DNA from: Piper betle
Lineage: Eukaryota > Streptophyta > Magnoliopsida > Piperales > Piperaceae
Length of the DNA: 64,000 nt
Reading direction: 5' to 3'
NCBI GenBank assembly: GCA_033002965.1
Contig: JAURVB010003256.1
Location: forward strand, 62,001-126,000
Positions 48,397 to 61,700 of the stretch are shown here, in pieces. A program made the position numbers and the translations under genes. The notes beneath the pieces were generated by a model. The model had not been told where the DNA came from and did no database searches. It saw only the letters and a list, made by a program, of their open reading frames with translations. Each line of letters starts with the position of its first letter. Position 1 is the stretch's first letter.

Positions 48397-51300
48397 CGGG
48401 GGTGCTGTAACACCCCGTTTCGGCTCACCCGTGAACCGACCCGGAAATGTCACCGGCGACCGAACCGTTCGCTAATCTACTGGGTTCGGTTAAGCCGACC
48501 CGGATCTGCCCTCGGTGTCTCAAGATGGAGATGCAAACATGAAATGCATGGATGGGATGCGTGGGTTCTAACGTAGTCCTACATGCATGCTATGATGTAC
48601 AAGCAAAGACAAGACAAAATAATAAATGAAAAACCAAAAGAAAATATATACTATTTTATAAAAATACAGTAACACATAATAATCTACCCTGACATTCAAC
48701 CATTATCTCATTCATTTTTACCTGAGCCGAGTCTGTACTCCAAGGCTCCCTACTCATTCATATTTATCAGTTCGTTTCATAACAAGTAATTCACTCAAGC
48801 AAACACATCAAAATTATCGTTTACATAACAATAACACACCATCATTATACGTTACACGCGGCAGGTACATGTGTGCGCGGTTCCGTGCTGCTCCTCCGCA
48901 GTCCCGACAGCTTTCATCGCTTCGCATTTCTCACCTACATATATATAGAAAAACCGTCAGTAACGAGTGTTACCGGCCCGGAAAATAACTAATATCAAAC
49001 TGGCACAGGAGAGCAAACTCTCCTGTTGAATGAAAACCATATACTTCCTCAAGAACTCTCATCAGGGCACATACGGGAGCCGTCGCCCTCGGGTCGACAG
49101 CGTCCCCTATCTTTCACATTCTCATGCCTCGGCCATTTCTCTATTGCTTCTCGCGTCAAATCTCGTTCCTTTCCGCCCTCTGCACCTTCCATATTACTCC
49201 TGGCCTTGAGCACGAAGGCCGAGTACTCTCAGGCAGTCGCCTTCAGTACCCTTTGAAACCACAAGTCTAGACATGCGCTGCAATGCAGTACCCGTGAACC
49301 TCCACACTTCTCCGGGTTTGAGGAACTCAAAGGTGGAGTTGTCAGGATCCCTCGGGAATGAAACGGCCCGCACACCATTCCAGAGCCCACTGTCGACACA
49401 CACGTGCCCGCTCGCGTAGCACGGTAGTCGGATTTCCCTCATTCAGTCTCTCACAAAAACACGAAAACTATACATATATATAGGTCTGGGTTGGGATTTA
49501 TACAATAGGCCCGAAGGCAACGTGAGCTGGATCTGAAGTTCGAAAACAAACTCGAGGGATCTCATCCTCGAGGGTTATTAATCCGGAAAAATCGTTGGCT
49601 AAATGGCCCGAGTTAAGTGGGATTCGATAAAACGCCACTTAACTCGTCCTGCACATAATAAATCAAATACACAAGAGAGTAGCGTAAATCAGAGAACGAG
49701 TCCTAAACGGACCTGGTAGAAGCTCCAAACGGGTCCACGCGCCTAGGCGGCGAGCTCCTACACCGTACCTACACAATCAAGCTAAAACTAACGCCCGCAT
49801 GATGAATCACACATCCTATAGCATGCACACACAATCAACACAATCACGCATCAATCAACACACATCAACCTATATCAATTCTAGCAAGTCTACTTAGGTT
49901 AGTTTGCATTAGATCATGATTATTACTTAATAACCCTAATTAGTTTCATAACTTCTATTTTTAACACCACACAATCAAACAAATTTCATATTTTTATCCT
50001 TAATCAAATCTACATTTATATATAGTTATTACAATACACAATTCATCAATCCTAGCATGCAAATTCTAATAATCAATACTTTCAAATAATTAAATTAAAA
50101 TAAATTATACCTCGCGTCGTCGAAAATCGGCGACGGCTAGGGTTTCCGTTTCGTGGCTCGAAACTCGAATTCGGCACCTAGCGGCGTCCGAAGTCCGATC
50201 AGATTGGACCGGGTGCGTTCGGCGGATGATCCGGCGAATTTCCCACAAATCCAATTTCCGGCGGTTCCGGCGGTTTTCCGGCGAGTGTCGGCGGTTTTCC
50301 GGCGGATTCCGACGGTTTTCCGGCGATGATTTGGGACGGGGCAATCAGGGGGTCTATCGGCACCAGCTCGACGAGCTCGGTCCAATGGTGGTGTCAAACA
50401 AGGTAGCCGAGGCGGCGATGGCCGTCGACGGCGGCGTCGAAAATGGGTGGCGGCGGCGGCGTTCTCCGATCGAGGCTCCGGCCGGCCTCGACGGTGGTCG
50501 GGACGATGGGGGAAACGTCGGCGACGGCGAGGGGGTGGTCGTCGGGGTCACAGCGGCGGCGGCGCGGCCCGGACGGCGGCGAAATCAGTGGGCGGAGCGT
50601 CGCGGCTTGTGGGGCGATTCCGGCGTCGTGGCGGCGCGACGGTGGCCGGGGTTGGTCGGGGCGGCACGGCGACGACACGGCGGGGCGGGGCGGCGTTGAT
50701 CGGCGGCCAGGCGGCGTCGGCCGTGGCGGCGGCAGCGCGCGAACAGGGGCGGCGGCGGCGGCTAGGGTTTTGGATGTGGGGGAGAAAAGGTCGGGAGGAA
50801 GAAGAAGTGCGTGCGATGGCATTTTCGTAAATAAGTATTGACTCGATTCCTACTCGAGTCAAAATAATAACTAGTTCGTAATAAATTCTAAAAAAAATCT
50901 AGAAAAATATGGAAAAATCACATAAAATAAAACAAACACAACAACATCCAAATGGCATGCTCTATAACTAATAACCCACCCGAATATAATCAAACGCGTC
51001 CTAATGCGTTATTCGGCCTAAAACTATTTCTACGATCAAACATATAAAAAGAAAAAAATACTGCATACTTTCATATATTCAGATAACTCGTATCTCACCA
51101 TCTTCTCGACGTTATCATCATATATTCAGGTACACCTGACTCTCATCGCTCATAACTCACGGCTGGTCTCGACTCAGCACGCGATTCATGAAACTGACTC
51201 GACTCGAACCAACGGTCGAACCGACTGGTTCGGTAACGTAAAACCCTGACTCGAGTCACGGGTTTACTGGTGCCCGTTGGGTCGGGTTCATGTGAAATCC

Positions 51301-51800
51301 AACCTAACCAAACCTAAATAAATTGGGTGTGGTATCTATAAAATCGGGTTTGGTTTGAGGATACAAGGTACCTTTTTTTATAATGGTTGGATTTGGTTTC
51401 AAATATCAAGTACCCTATACCTGATTTTAATAATGTTTTTTTTATAAAAATTATATTTAATATGATTTAAACTTTATTATAGAGATATATATGTTTATGT
51501 GCAAAATTAATATGTTTTCAGCTTTATTTTTCTATAGTTGCCTATTCAACTACCTTATTTTTTATAGATAATTATTTTTAATTTAATTTGTTATAATGTC
51601 ATCTAATTTAATTTTTTATAACACAATAAGGTTTTAAATTGTCTGGTTCAAGCCTGGTAAACGAGTTTGTATTAAGTTCAAATTCAGGTAGTAAAAATTT
51701 AAATAATAAATGATTAAGTTTGTTATGTGAGTTTAATGACAATTAATAGGTTTGGTATGAGAAATACTTGTCAACTAAACCCAACTGACAAACACCTCTA
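48397..51800. mobile_element. Decayed hAT-like element split by solo LTR 2
   Basis: Outside the LTR, sequence from CGGGGGTGC (48397-48405) joined to CCGTTGGGTCGGGTT (after 51273), and the far end CCAACTGACAAACACCTCTA (to 51800), form an imperfect inverted pair (GGGGGTGCCCGTTGGG / AGAGGTGTTTGTCAGTTGGG). Such ends are common in plant hAT-type elements. No clear 8-bp duplication could be read, so the call is tentative. The LTR lies within the left terminal repeat. Confidence 0.4.
48406..51268. mobile_element. Solo LTR 2 (about 2.86 kb), opposite orientation, TSD GGTGC
   Basis: It is a diverged reverse-complement relative of the LTR at 45209-48144: it starts TGTAACACCCCG, matching the complement of that element's end, and ends GGGTTTTACG...CGGGTTTACT, matching the complement of its start. 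The 5-bp duplication GGTGC is exact on both sides (48401-48405 and 51269-51273). The last base pair is mutated (CT instead of CA). The GC-rich block (about 50250-50815) and the dyad TTGACTCGA...TCGAGTCAA (50838-50862) are conserved. Its different target duplication shows independent insertion. Confidence 0.85.
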
Positions 51801-54800
51801 TCTATGACCATCAATTTTTTTAAGGTTATCAATCAATTATAACTTATAAACATTGTATAGGGGCATTAATTAATCCCAATTAGCTTTTAGCTTTACTTTT
51901 GTAGTGAATTTTAAAGTTAAGAGGTTCATTTAGGTTTTATATATACTCTATGGTTTTAGAATTAAGGCATGTTAGAGAATCCTTGCCTAGCTTAATAAAT
52001 TCAAGATCTTACACTTTTGCGTATAGCAAGTACAATGTTATTTTGTTAAATTGAAATTTTATATTTAGCATGTGTATTTATTATTCGCTACAATTTTAAT
52101 TTTAATATATTAATAAAGATGGAGAATTTTTCCTAAATATTATTTTTGGGCTCATCATAAAATATGGGTCTACACGTAATAAAATATACTATATATATGA
52201 TGTGAAAATCCTATTAAGCACATTCTAATTCTTTTCAATTATGTTTGTTATTATTAATACGATAATTAATACTTGACTTAGTTAAATTCCAAAGCGACTT
52301 TTTGTTTTTGCTCCTCATCAACACACAGGAAATCTCAGTGTAGGAAGATGGAAAGATCGAAACAACAGGCTATTGATGAGCTGACATATGATTCAAGTCT
52401 TCTACAGGCATGTCTACGCAAGGGGGTTCTTCACCGTCGGAGGAGCGATTTCATGCAATGGAGGTGATCTTGGGCGGAGGAAAAGAAGTTGTACCCATTC
52501 GTAGAATCCGAGAGGCGGATAGAGTCGACCATCACAAACAGCAAATCATCTGCTTCTATTACCGACTTCCAAATCACAGGTCTTGTACATGTTTATCTTT
52601 CAGATGGATTGATAACTATGGATTGATGAAGTCATGAGGGAAATACTGAGGGCCGGTCCATACCCAACTTTGTGACAAGAGGGGGTTGGGGAGGCATTAG
52701 AAAAGAAAAGCTGTGCTGTGGTCCGAACTGCCCGTCTGCAGCACGGAAGGCCTCTCGGTGGCCTGCATCTTCTCTTGAGAGCATGCATTGCAGCTGCATT
52801 TGAGGGCTTTCCCAGATGGTAATTAATACTTGGGGCATCGAAGTGAGGAACAGGGAAAATATGGAATATCAGACAGCCTGCCTATATCAAATCTTCATAT
52901 AAATTAGTCATCCATACTGTTAGAAAGCATGGCGATAATCTACTGTTTTTTATTGTTCCCTTGGGGAGCGGGTTGAAAATTAAAATGTTATTTTGTGGAG
53001 TGATTTTTGCAGACGCCGATCATTACCCTGCCTCCAGCCAGCAGCAGGTGGCATTGCGATGGGCCCCACCGAAATGCTAATAGGAATGGAGTAAAGGCGT
53101 TGTTTTCCCTTTGGTCGCCTGGTTCTTTCTTCTTCTCCCTTTTCATCTCCCCTAAAACATCTTCTCTTCCGGTCCGTCCTTGGCATTTGTTACAAACGCA
53201 AGACCCGAAAAGGAGAATAGATTATTTGATATTATCGATCATTGGGAAAATCAAGCATGGCTACTAAAAATAAGGAAAAATTATTAATTATCTTAAATAT
53301 CTTAATCAGGTTTAAATTTAAAAATAAAAACAAAAAATTTAATTAAACTCGTTACTGACAACTGTAGCTGGCAGTCAGCTTGAATCTGCAAGGTGTAGAC
53401 TCCTAGGGGCAGGCAGCCAGGGGTAACAAAAGGCCAAATTCCATCGTGGTAGGCGGTCGCCTTTTACAATTTATTTCTTAAAAATTAATAAACAGTCGAG
53501 TTATTACAAAAAAAATTTCCCTTTTTTTACCCGTAAAAAAACTATTGAAATTCCTTTTATTATATATATATATATATATTATTTATCAGGCGACTTTTTA
53601 AGTGGTAATATAGTGTGCGCATGCCCAAAAATAAGACCTTATCAAATCATCTTCGCATCATCATGACATCGATACCTCTGAGTTGAGTTGGAGACGAGAG
53701 TGGCAAACAGCTCCCAGCCTTTCATTGTTCTTATTTGGCAGCCCATGCATGGACCATGCCGCGGGTTGTATCCTGTTGTTCCTGTCTCCCTTCCCTTCCT
53801 AGCTCCTACCAGTACTAGCGCCATGTGATCCTCACCTTCCTCGGCCTCTGTGTAGTACGGACTCTTTGTTTTAATTGTTCAACAGGGCAGTTGGATGTCT
53901 TATCACCAGCTAAACATGGATGGTGTACACTTCTCTGGTAAAAACTAGCCAATGATCGTGGCTTCGGCCATGCCCAAGTCAATGCAACAGCGTCAAAATC
54001 TTCCTTCCCGTCCCCGTAATTATTTTTTTACCACCCTGCCGGATCCCACCCATATTTCAAAACTGCGCTCCTTTCTTTTTTTCAACGTAAAACTCTGGTC
54101 CTTGGTGATGCTCATGCATTCATTACGGAGAAAAACTGTTTCTTTCCGCTTTTTGTGGTGGTTTGAATTAAAGAAAATGGGGGGTTTCTACTTTCTAATG
54201 GAGGGAAATGGAGGTTTTGTCTTTTCCATAATTGAAGAAAGAGTATTAGACAAAAACTCTCTGGCTATGGTCATTGGCGGTATTCGGAATGCAGTTCGGA
54301 GTTTCGAACAGTTGAGAAGGAAAGGACAATGTGATGTTCATCTCCGGACGAGTTAAAGCTGCTTTCAGACTTCTACCCGTTGCTCGCTTTTCCAATGGTT
54401 TGTACAGAGTCTGAATCTATTGCCATGCTTGCTTACGTTTCGTTTCTGTCTGTCTGTCTCTCTTCTGTCATTTTCGCTTGATTATGGGAAAGTAGTCCTC
54501 CATGCTTGGCTCTGGATCGCACTACTCCCTACTTTATCTAATGTCAAAAAGGTGCGGCCCTTTGCTCGTTGATAACTGCGGATCATTAGATTTGTTTAAT
54601 CAGGGGTCTCTTTTTAATCATGTTCATCATCCAAAGCATTCATCTTATATGGAATTTGGATTACCTTGGAGGGCTGTGGCAGTGATCCAGTGCTAAATGC
54701 TTTCCATAGATTCTTTTGGCCTCAAGGACGTCTGCCCATATTTGGGCAGAGATGCTCGGTTTGAGCTTGAACAGTTGTAAGGTACTGCATTTTTTTTGGC

Positions 54801-55081
54801 ATTTTGCTGGAACACTTGCTGTGCTTTTTTGGATACTGCCGATCCTGTTATCCTGTAGACATGATCAATAAACAGTTATGGAGCTACATGAGTGTTTTTG
54901 TTATTGTGTGTCTACTTTTTAGCAAGAGACTTGCTTGCAATTTACATTTGTTAAGCAGCATTTCCCTTTCCAGATAGACGAACTAAACTAGAGTAAATTT
55001 TATCTTGTTGCTTGATTTCTGTGAAGCAGATAGATTTGTACATAATCAGCATTTGTCAGGAGAAGTTATATTCCAACAACA
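51801..55081. other. Intergenic DNA and NPGR1-like upstream region
   Basis: Mostly AT-rich. Near 52347-52840 there is more gene-like sequence: a frame MERSKQQAIDELTYDSSLLQ (52347 on), followed in another frame by EVILGGGKEVVPIRRIREAD, then RTARLQHGRPLGGLHLLLR. I do not recognise these; they may be a decayed gene fragment. The last several hundred bases probably contain the promoter and leader of the TPR gene. Confidence 0.4.
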
Positions 55082-58009
55082 ATGTTGTGTGCTTGCTCCG
55101 GGGAACAGTTCAAGTTTGAGGAAATTCCACAGTCGCCGGAGTCTCTTGCAACGAGGGACTTCTCTGCGGGCGGCCTCTCTTTGCGCACTAATGATTGGGA
55201 TTCAAAGTTTGATGACAGTGACCATGTGGATGATGTCGAATCTGCTCTCAAGGAAGCTCTTTCTCTTAATTACGAGGTGTGCTTTATCATTCACTTAATA
55301 ATGTTGATCAATTTTTCTCTTTGAATCCATTCCTACTTATTTAGAACTTTTATTTTATCAAGCATGATTGAATGAATGATCGGTGGGATTGCAGGAAGCT
55401 CGGGCATTGTTGGGACGGCTGGAGTACCAAAGAGGTAATTTTGATGCTGCAGTTCATGTGTTCCAAGGAATAAATGTTCAGAGTTTAGCACCTAAGATGA
55501 CTGCTGCTATCGAGGAAAGAACTAGGCAAAAGAGAGGGCGAAGTAAAGGGGAGATTACTGCAGTTCCAGTTATGTCCATGCACTCAGTGAGTTTGCTTCT
55601 GGAAGCAACCTTGTTGAAGGCAAAATCATTGAAGGAACTTAATCGTCCTAGAGGTAGTCCAATGTAATTGTCCGTTACAACTTTATTGGCAATTTTCAGT
55701 TTTGTTCTTTGAAAATAAATGGTTTTATCATACATGCGTCATATATATCTTGAATAAGCTTTTCATTTGTATAAATTTTTTTGACTGGCTACTCACCACA
55801 GAGACACTATGTGTAAATGTGAGACATTGAACATGAACTGACATGTAGAACTTTTTACTGATAAGATTATTGTTTTTAGGGTTTTAGTTGTGCTGCGTTT
55901 TGATTTAGATAACATCCAGTCATATCTGATATGAAGTAATTGAATTTGGTATAACCAGAGGCTGCTGGGGAATGTGGAACTGTAGTCGACATAGTTGAAG
56001 CAGCACTGCCAGGTGGTTTGCATCATGGGTTATTTCATGATTGCAAAATGCAAGAAATGTTTCATAAGGCATTAGATTTGCAGCCAAGGCTATGGAAGCA
56101 AGCTGGTTTATTTGAAGATGCAATTAGTTCATATCGGAAAGCTCTTATCAGGAATTGGAATTTGGACTCTCAGTGTTTAGCTAACATCCAAAAAGACCTG
56201 GCCACCTTGCTGTTATATAGTGGTCTTGAAGTGCCCCTTCCCGCTGAGCTGCAAGTTGGGGACACTTCCAATCCTAGGAATAGCATGGAAGAAGCTGTCC
56301 TTTTATTGTTGATACTGACGAGGAAAATGGCATTTAATGAAATACCATGGGATCCTGAGATCATGAATCATCTTGGTTTTGCATTATCGGTGATTGAGCA
56401 GTATGACATTTTAGCAGACCACATTGAGCAGCTACTTCCTGGTGTTTATAATAGAGAAGAAAGGTGGTACCTTCTTGCCCTGTGCTATTGTTCCATGGGA
56501 AAAAATGATGCTGCTATCAAACTTTTGAAAAAGGGATTGTCTTCCTCTTATCAAAAAAATGGATCCCATTTTCATTCTCTTCTCTTAGGTTCCAAATTAT
56601 GTTCTCAAAGTAGGAAGCATGCTCTTGAAGGGGTCGACTTTGCACAAAAGGCAATGGGTTCTCCAGAACGCAATCTTGTGAGTCATTTTAGAGACTCTCT
56701 GCACCACTTCATTGGAATTTCCTATGGATGTTGTTCTAGATCATCTTCATCCGACTCGGAGAGGCTTCATTTTGAAGGAGAATGCTTGAAGTCACTGGGC
56801 AATGCATTGATCATTAATAAACATGATCCTGAAATTTTTTTTAGCATAGGCTTGGAGAATCTGGTCCAGAGAAACCTTAACGCAGCACTGGAAAATGCCA
56901 AAAAACATATGGATATGGTAGGCGGTGCCTCCATGAAAGGTTGGAAGCTACTGGCTACTATAATGTCTACACAGTCATTTCCTGATGCTGAAGGGATAGT
57001 TGATCTTGGGCTTAGTGAGTGTGATAAGAGAGATCAACTCAGCCTCTTGAGGTTAAAAGGGGTTCTGCAGGCAGCTCAAGAGCAGTTTAAGCTTGCTATA
57101 GACACTTACAGAGTACTGCTTTCGGCAATTCATTCCCAAAAGAGTGAACGAAATATTCACCCCAAATATGAGGTCTGTATCTTCGTGTTTGTTCCATCAC
57201 TGGCATTTGCTTGATGTGATGCATGCTCTTACTGTTATTAGTCTATTTGATTACTAGGGGCTTATGAGTGAGGATCTTGGGATGGAAGCTTGGCAAGATT
57301 TGACTAGTATTTATACAAAAATTGGATCTCTGGAAGATGCAAAAACTTGTTTGGAAAAGGCAAAATCAATTCGATTATATTCTGCGAGGACTTGGCACCT
57401 AGCAGGTATCCTGTCAGTTCCATGTACTGTAAATATTATTCTCGAGGATAACTTTTTTAATCCTTAATGCATGAAGCTCCTCATACGTAGCTATGTGCCC
57501 ACAAAAATCTCTAATCTAGTTTGTGAAGTTCTGTTAATAAAGTACATATTTTTTTATGCTGGTTTAATTATGCTATAAATTGTAATCTTGTCAATAATCT
57601 TTCATCTCAGACCAGTCCAACCAAAGAACAAATAGTTTGAAACTGAGACATTGTTTTCCTTCTAGGTAAATTGCTTGAAACCCAATGCCTCGAAAGAGAA
57701 GCCTTGGGCGCTTACTTCGCTTCCCTATCAATAGAACCAGATTATGTTTCCGGCATGGTTTCTGCTGCCGAACTGCTTATGAAATGCAGCAGCAGCCTAT
57801 CACTGACGGTTGCCAGGAGCCTCTTGATGAATGCTTTGCAGCTAGACCCAAGAAGCCATTATGCTTGGATAAGTCTTGGTTTAGTGTCAAGGAGAGAGGG
57901 GCTGTTGCAACAAGCCGCAGACTGCTTTCAAGCAGCATATGAACTAAAGCAGTCCTGTCCTGTACAAGGTCTCTCTGATGAGCTTGAATATCTCTATTCA
58001 AATGAATGA
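55082..58009 (+). CDS. NPGR1: NPGR1-like TPR calmodulin-binding protein
   Basis: Five exons (55082-55276, 55395-55653, 55959-57172, 57258-57405, 57666-58009) give 719 aa with no frame errors. The N-terminus MLCACSGEQFKFEE, followed by SPESLATRDFSAGGLS and ALKEALSLNYEEARALLGRLEYQRGNFDAA, is diagnostic of the NO POLLEN GERMINATION family. Later TPR-rich parts include EERWYLLALCYCSMGKNDAA, EAWQDLTSIYTKIGSLEDA, NALQLDPRSHYAWISLGLVS and FQAAYELKQSCPVQ. It resembles NPGR1 more than NPG1 or NPGR2. Family members bind calmodulin and scaffold a PI4-kinase complex at the plasma membrane; NPG1 itself is needed for pollen germination. The start is fixed by the conserved MLCACSGEQ. Confidence 0.92.
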
Positions 58010-59499
58010 TTGGTGGCAATTCTGTAGCTCACATGTGATGCATCACTACAAACTCTCAGATATTGAATGCTGATCAACCACGTCCAGAACGTATATAATA
58101 TAAATATATATAAGTATTGCTTGAGTCTATGAAATGTTAGTAATTATCCGTTTTAGTCATCTCTGTTATCAGTGGGTGCCAGGGCAGCTATCTATCTTTT
58201 GTTTCGGTACTGGTCAATTGCTAAATATTGACAGACTCAAGTGATGACTTAAGAAAAAACTCAAGTGCGGACTGAACATAATAATAATAAATCACGTCGA
58301 GTGCATACGGAAAAAAATCATCAACGCTAGGATTGTAGGAAATTTTGTCGGATAAAGATGGATCCATAGTACGGACGGAAATTTTACTGAGTTAACATCT
58401 GAGGTTCTGACGCTCACTATCTGAATAATGGCATAATTATAGTCATGCACTTCTCTCGCAATGGTTGACTAGTAATTGTTATTTAAATCGGAATAGGTTC
58501 AATTAAATATGATATCAATGTATTTAATTAAATCAATTTAAATTAGTTATTATTTAAAATTATTTATATTTAATTAAAATTAATAAATTATTAATATAGG
58601 TAGATAGTGTATTCGAGTTAAAATTTATGTTATAATTTGTATTATATTTTAAGTGAGTTATTTTTATCTTTATAAGTCTGATTCGAGTTCATTCAAAATT
58701 AATCTAATTATATATTCGAGCTTGAATCAACCTCGTAGAATATTTAAACTAGCTGAACTCAAAAATACATATTTAAAACTCGTTTGATCACGAGCTAAGT
58801 TCGAATAAATTTCACACTATTCAACCCAATTCGAGTTCGGCTTGATCGCTCGTTAAGCACCACAAACGCAAGGATTGTAGGGAAATTTTCGTACCAGCGC
58901 GGAAATTTTACTATTCACCTCTGATGTTCTTTCACGCCCACTATCCGAATAGTGGCATAATTATGCCATTCACTTTTCACCCATCTTAGGAAGGGAGACT
59001 ACAAGGTCGGAAAATGGGAAAAGATTTTAAAAACAGATTTACATTTACATAATAATATAAGTTTAGATGACGTTCCAGTGGAACCAAATACCGTTTCGTC
59101 GGAGGGGAAACTCCTTCAGTTTCTATCATTGTTCAGTAAGGTCAATGCGTAAGAGCAAATAGCAACAATCTTCAAAATATTTCTGTGACGTACAGCGTAA
59201 AATTACTACGAGGATGGGAAACATGAAATTTTCTGTTCATTTTTATGCCGCCGTGATGAGCAAACTCAAATTCAAAGATCCGCACCAACAAGTGCTCAGA
59301 ACAGGTTTAAAAGGTAAAAACACTCGCTCAATCATTTCATAAAGTAGCCTTAAGAGGAATTCTCCACTACAAAATCACATAGCAAAACTAGGTATCAAAA
59401 GACTTCAAGACAAAAAATGACAGGCAAGTAATTACTGCTATGATTAGGGTTATCCCATTTGCCAAAATGCAAACCTAAATAGCTCCCTGTAGAGTATAT
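58010..59499. other. Convergent intergenic region between NPGR1-like and RPS3A genes
   Basis: Holds the 3' ends of both genes. A diverged direct repeat (58326-58445 and 58868-58966) surrounds a decayed segment (about 58590-58862) whose right end (CGAGTTCGGCTTGATCGCTC...TAAGCACC) resembles the right end of the hAT element at 29113-29809. Confidence 0.55.
58326..58966. repeat. Diverged direct repeats flanking a decayed hAT-like segment
   Basis: Left copy 58326-58445 and right copy 58868-58966 share AGGATTGTAGG, GGAAATTTTACT, TCTGA.GTTCT, CGC.CACTATC.GAATA and TGGCATAATTAT in the same order, with substitutions and small gaps. They are about 540 bp apart. Confidence 0.65.
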
Positions 59500-61572
59500 T
59501 TACGCACCAACAACTTCGGTCTCTTCCATGGTTGCGTCCTCTGCAGGTCTATCAACCTTCACCCCAACATCCTCACTATAATCACCATGGACCTACAAAT
59601 AAACAAAGATATTCAAAGAAATTAAGGACAGTGTTTTCAAATGTTTAAAATAGTTTCATTCACTTCAACGGTGTCTGAATAATGAAAATAGTAACAACCT
59701 CCATTAACTTTCCCAGATCAAATTTTGGGGCCTTCAAGATCTTGACTTTGCGGATGAACACATTCTGGAGCGGGTAGATGCTTGTAGTTGCTTTTTCAAT
59801 CTCTTTGCCAATGACCTCGGGAATGAATTTATTCACCAGCTCTTTCAGGTCACAAGACATTGCTTGATTAACCATTATCTCCCTCATCTTCTGGCGAATC
59901 TGAGAAATGAAAAGAGTCGACATATTTATGGCCCCAAATTTGAGGGCATAAAAGCATGCTCATTATCACAATAAACACACACACCCACCCACCTGACGGA
60001 TCTGGCTAGACTGAGCATAACATGTGCGTTTGACCTGGTTAGGACGTCTTTTGGTAAACCCAATGCAGAACATTCTAAGAGTATAATTGTCTGTGGTTTT
60101 CACATCAACATGAGCCTCAATCAAGGTTTGCCATTTGCGAACTAAGGACCTCAGTTTGTCTGTGGTGAAATTCATGCCCTGAAAGACAATGAAATTGACT
60201 AATTATAGATACGAAAAATACAATTGCAATTATAACAATGTAAACAGGCACTCACCCAAAAGTTAGTGAGCACATTTTTTCCCTGAACATCCTCAGCACG
60301 GAGGCGGATCTTCCTGTATGCCTGGTCTTCGTCACTCTGAAGGTCAGCCAAGGAGATCTCAAAGACACGGTGCTTGAGGCCCTCGGATGCTATCTGAGTG
60401 CAAAATCAAAAGTAAGAGTACAATAAATCGAAATAAGGATCAAAGGCAAAAAGAAATCAGCATACATAGAAAACCTCTTTGATGCTCTGATGTTTGGGCT
60501 CAATGAAATAATTGAATTAAATGTAAATATATTCATACAAAAAATGCTCAAGAGGTCAAGGTATGCTTATAAAGTAGATAGACCATAGACATATTTTACA
60601 ACAGCATGACACATTTTGCAGCAACACGACAAATTTGATCAAAATGATGAAGCTTCTTCAGCACATAAAAGTAGATTGGCACATAAAGATGCTTCAATAA
60701 TAATTGATTTTTGTCATTATTTTAAGTTACTTCCCCTATACTTTCGATTAATTTTTAATTGCATTCAAAAGAACATGATTTTTTATAAATTCAACGAGTA
60801 CTTAAATACGCATGTAATAGTGAAACTTAAACTCCTATCCCCACAATTTGCTCATTCCTAATTACCAAGTTTCAATTCGGATATTTATCACAAATTTGCA
60901 AATAAACAATAATTGCAAGCAATGATTAACAGAGTGACACTAAACTACAGAAATAAACGAAGCATCCAAACCACAACTGCACCAATAAGCAAACAAAAGA
61001 AGCATAACGAGAAGTCATTACACCCACAGGTGTACGAAGTTTCAGATACTGATTTTCCGGTGAGCCCCACTACCAAGCAGCTAGATGCTCCATCATTGTC
61101 ATAGACGCAAAGCTCATAAATGTTTTTAAAAAAAATACAGCAAAAGCTGATACCTTGGTACCCTGGGTCCTGGTAACAAGAGTTTTCCCCACGGTGCGCA
61201 CGGTAAACATGGATGGAGCCTTGATATCATACCAGTCCTTCTTGGCAAACGGATCCGTGCTGCCACAATCACAAACCAGCCATACAAATCAGATAATCAC
61301 ACCAGCCAAAATGGGCATCGACAATCAACCATCCCGTTTACACGATTCAATAACGCCCAATAACAATTCACACTATACAAAAGATTCAACAAAAAAAACG
61401 GAAGGATATTCGAAATGCTTACGCCTTCTTCTTGCCGCCCTTCTTCCCCTTGGAAATCCTCTTGTTCTTCCTGCAGAAAAAAACACGGAAAGAAACCAGC
61501 TTTGAAAACGGAATGAAAAACGGAGAGTGCCAGGATGGAGAGGCGAGTGAGGAGAACAAACCCGACGGCCAT
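59500..61572 (-). CDS. RPS3A: 40S ribosomal protein eS1 (RPS3a)
   Basis: Seven exons (61562-61572, 61423-61470, 61154-61259, 60256-60393, 59993-60178, 59699-59899, 59500-59592) sum to 783 nt, 260 aa, without frame error. The 11-nt first exon encodes only MAVG up to a split glycine. Conserved eS1 parts: [40 protein letters not shown], the [20 protein letters not shown] segment, [73 protein letters not shown] and the acidic end MEETEVVGA. It is a small-subunit protein near the mRNA exit. The first intron directly after a tiny coding exon is seen in many plant ribosomal-protein genes. Confidence 0.97.
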
Positions 61573-61691
61573 GGCTGACGGAGCAGTCGGCTTGTAGAGC
61601 TCTGCCGGCGGGGGGTATGGAGAAAGAGGCGGAGAGGGCGGTCAAGTATGGTTTGGCGGCGTTTTGTCGACAGCCATAGCCATTGCTGGGG

Positions 61692-61700
61692 AAACCCTAG
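61692..61700 (+). promoter_or_regulatory. Telo-box upstream of RPS3A
   Basis: AAACCCTAG lies about 120 bases upstream of the RPS3A start codon. Telo-boxes (AAACCCTAA) are common near plant ribosomal-protein promoters. A single 9-base match is suggestive only. Confidence 0.45.

Noticed and set aside
45209..51268. Reading the two LTR copies as the two ends of one retrotransposon
   Set aside because: They are in inverted, not direct, orientation, have different 5-bp duplications, and only 261 bp lie between them.
52347..52840. Gene-like short frames (MERSKQQAIDELTYDSSLLQ and others)
   Set aside because: No family recognised, frame changes within 150 bases and no convincing splice sites; mentioned only as a possible fragment.
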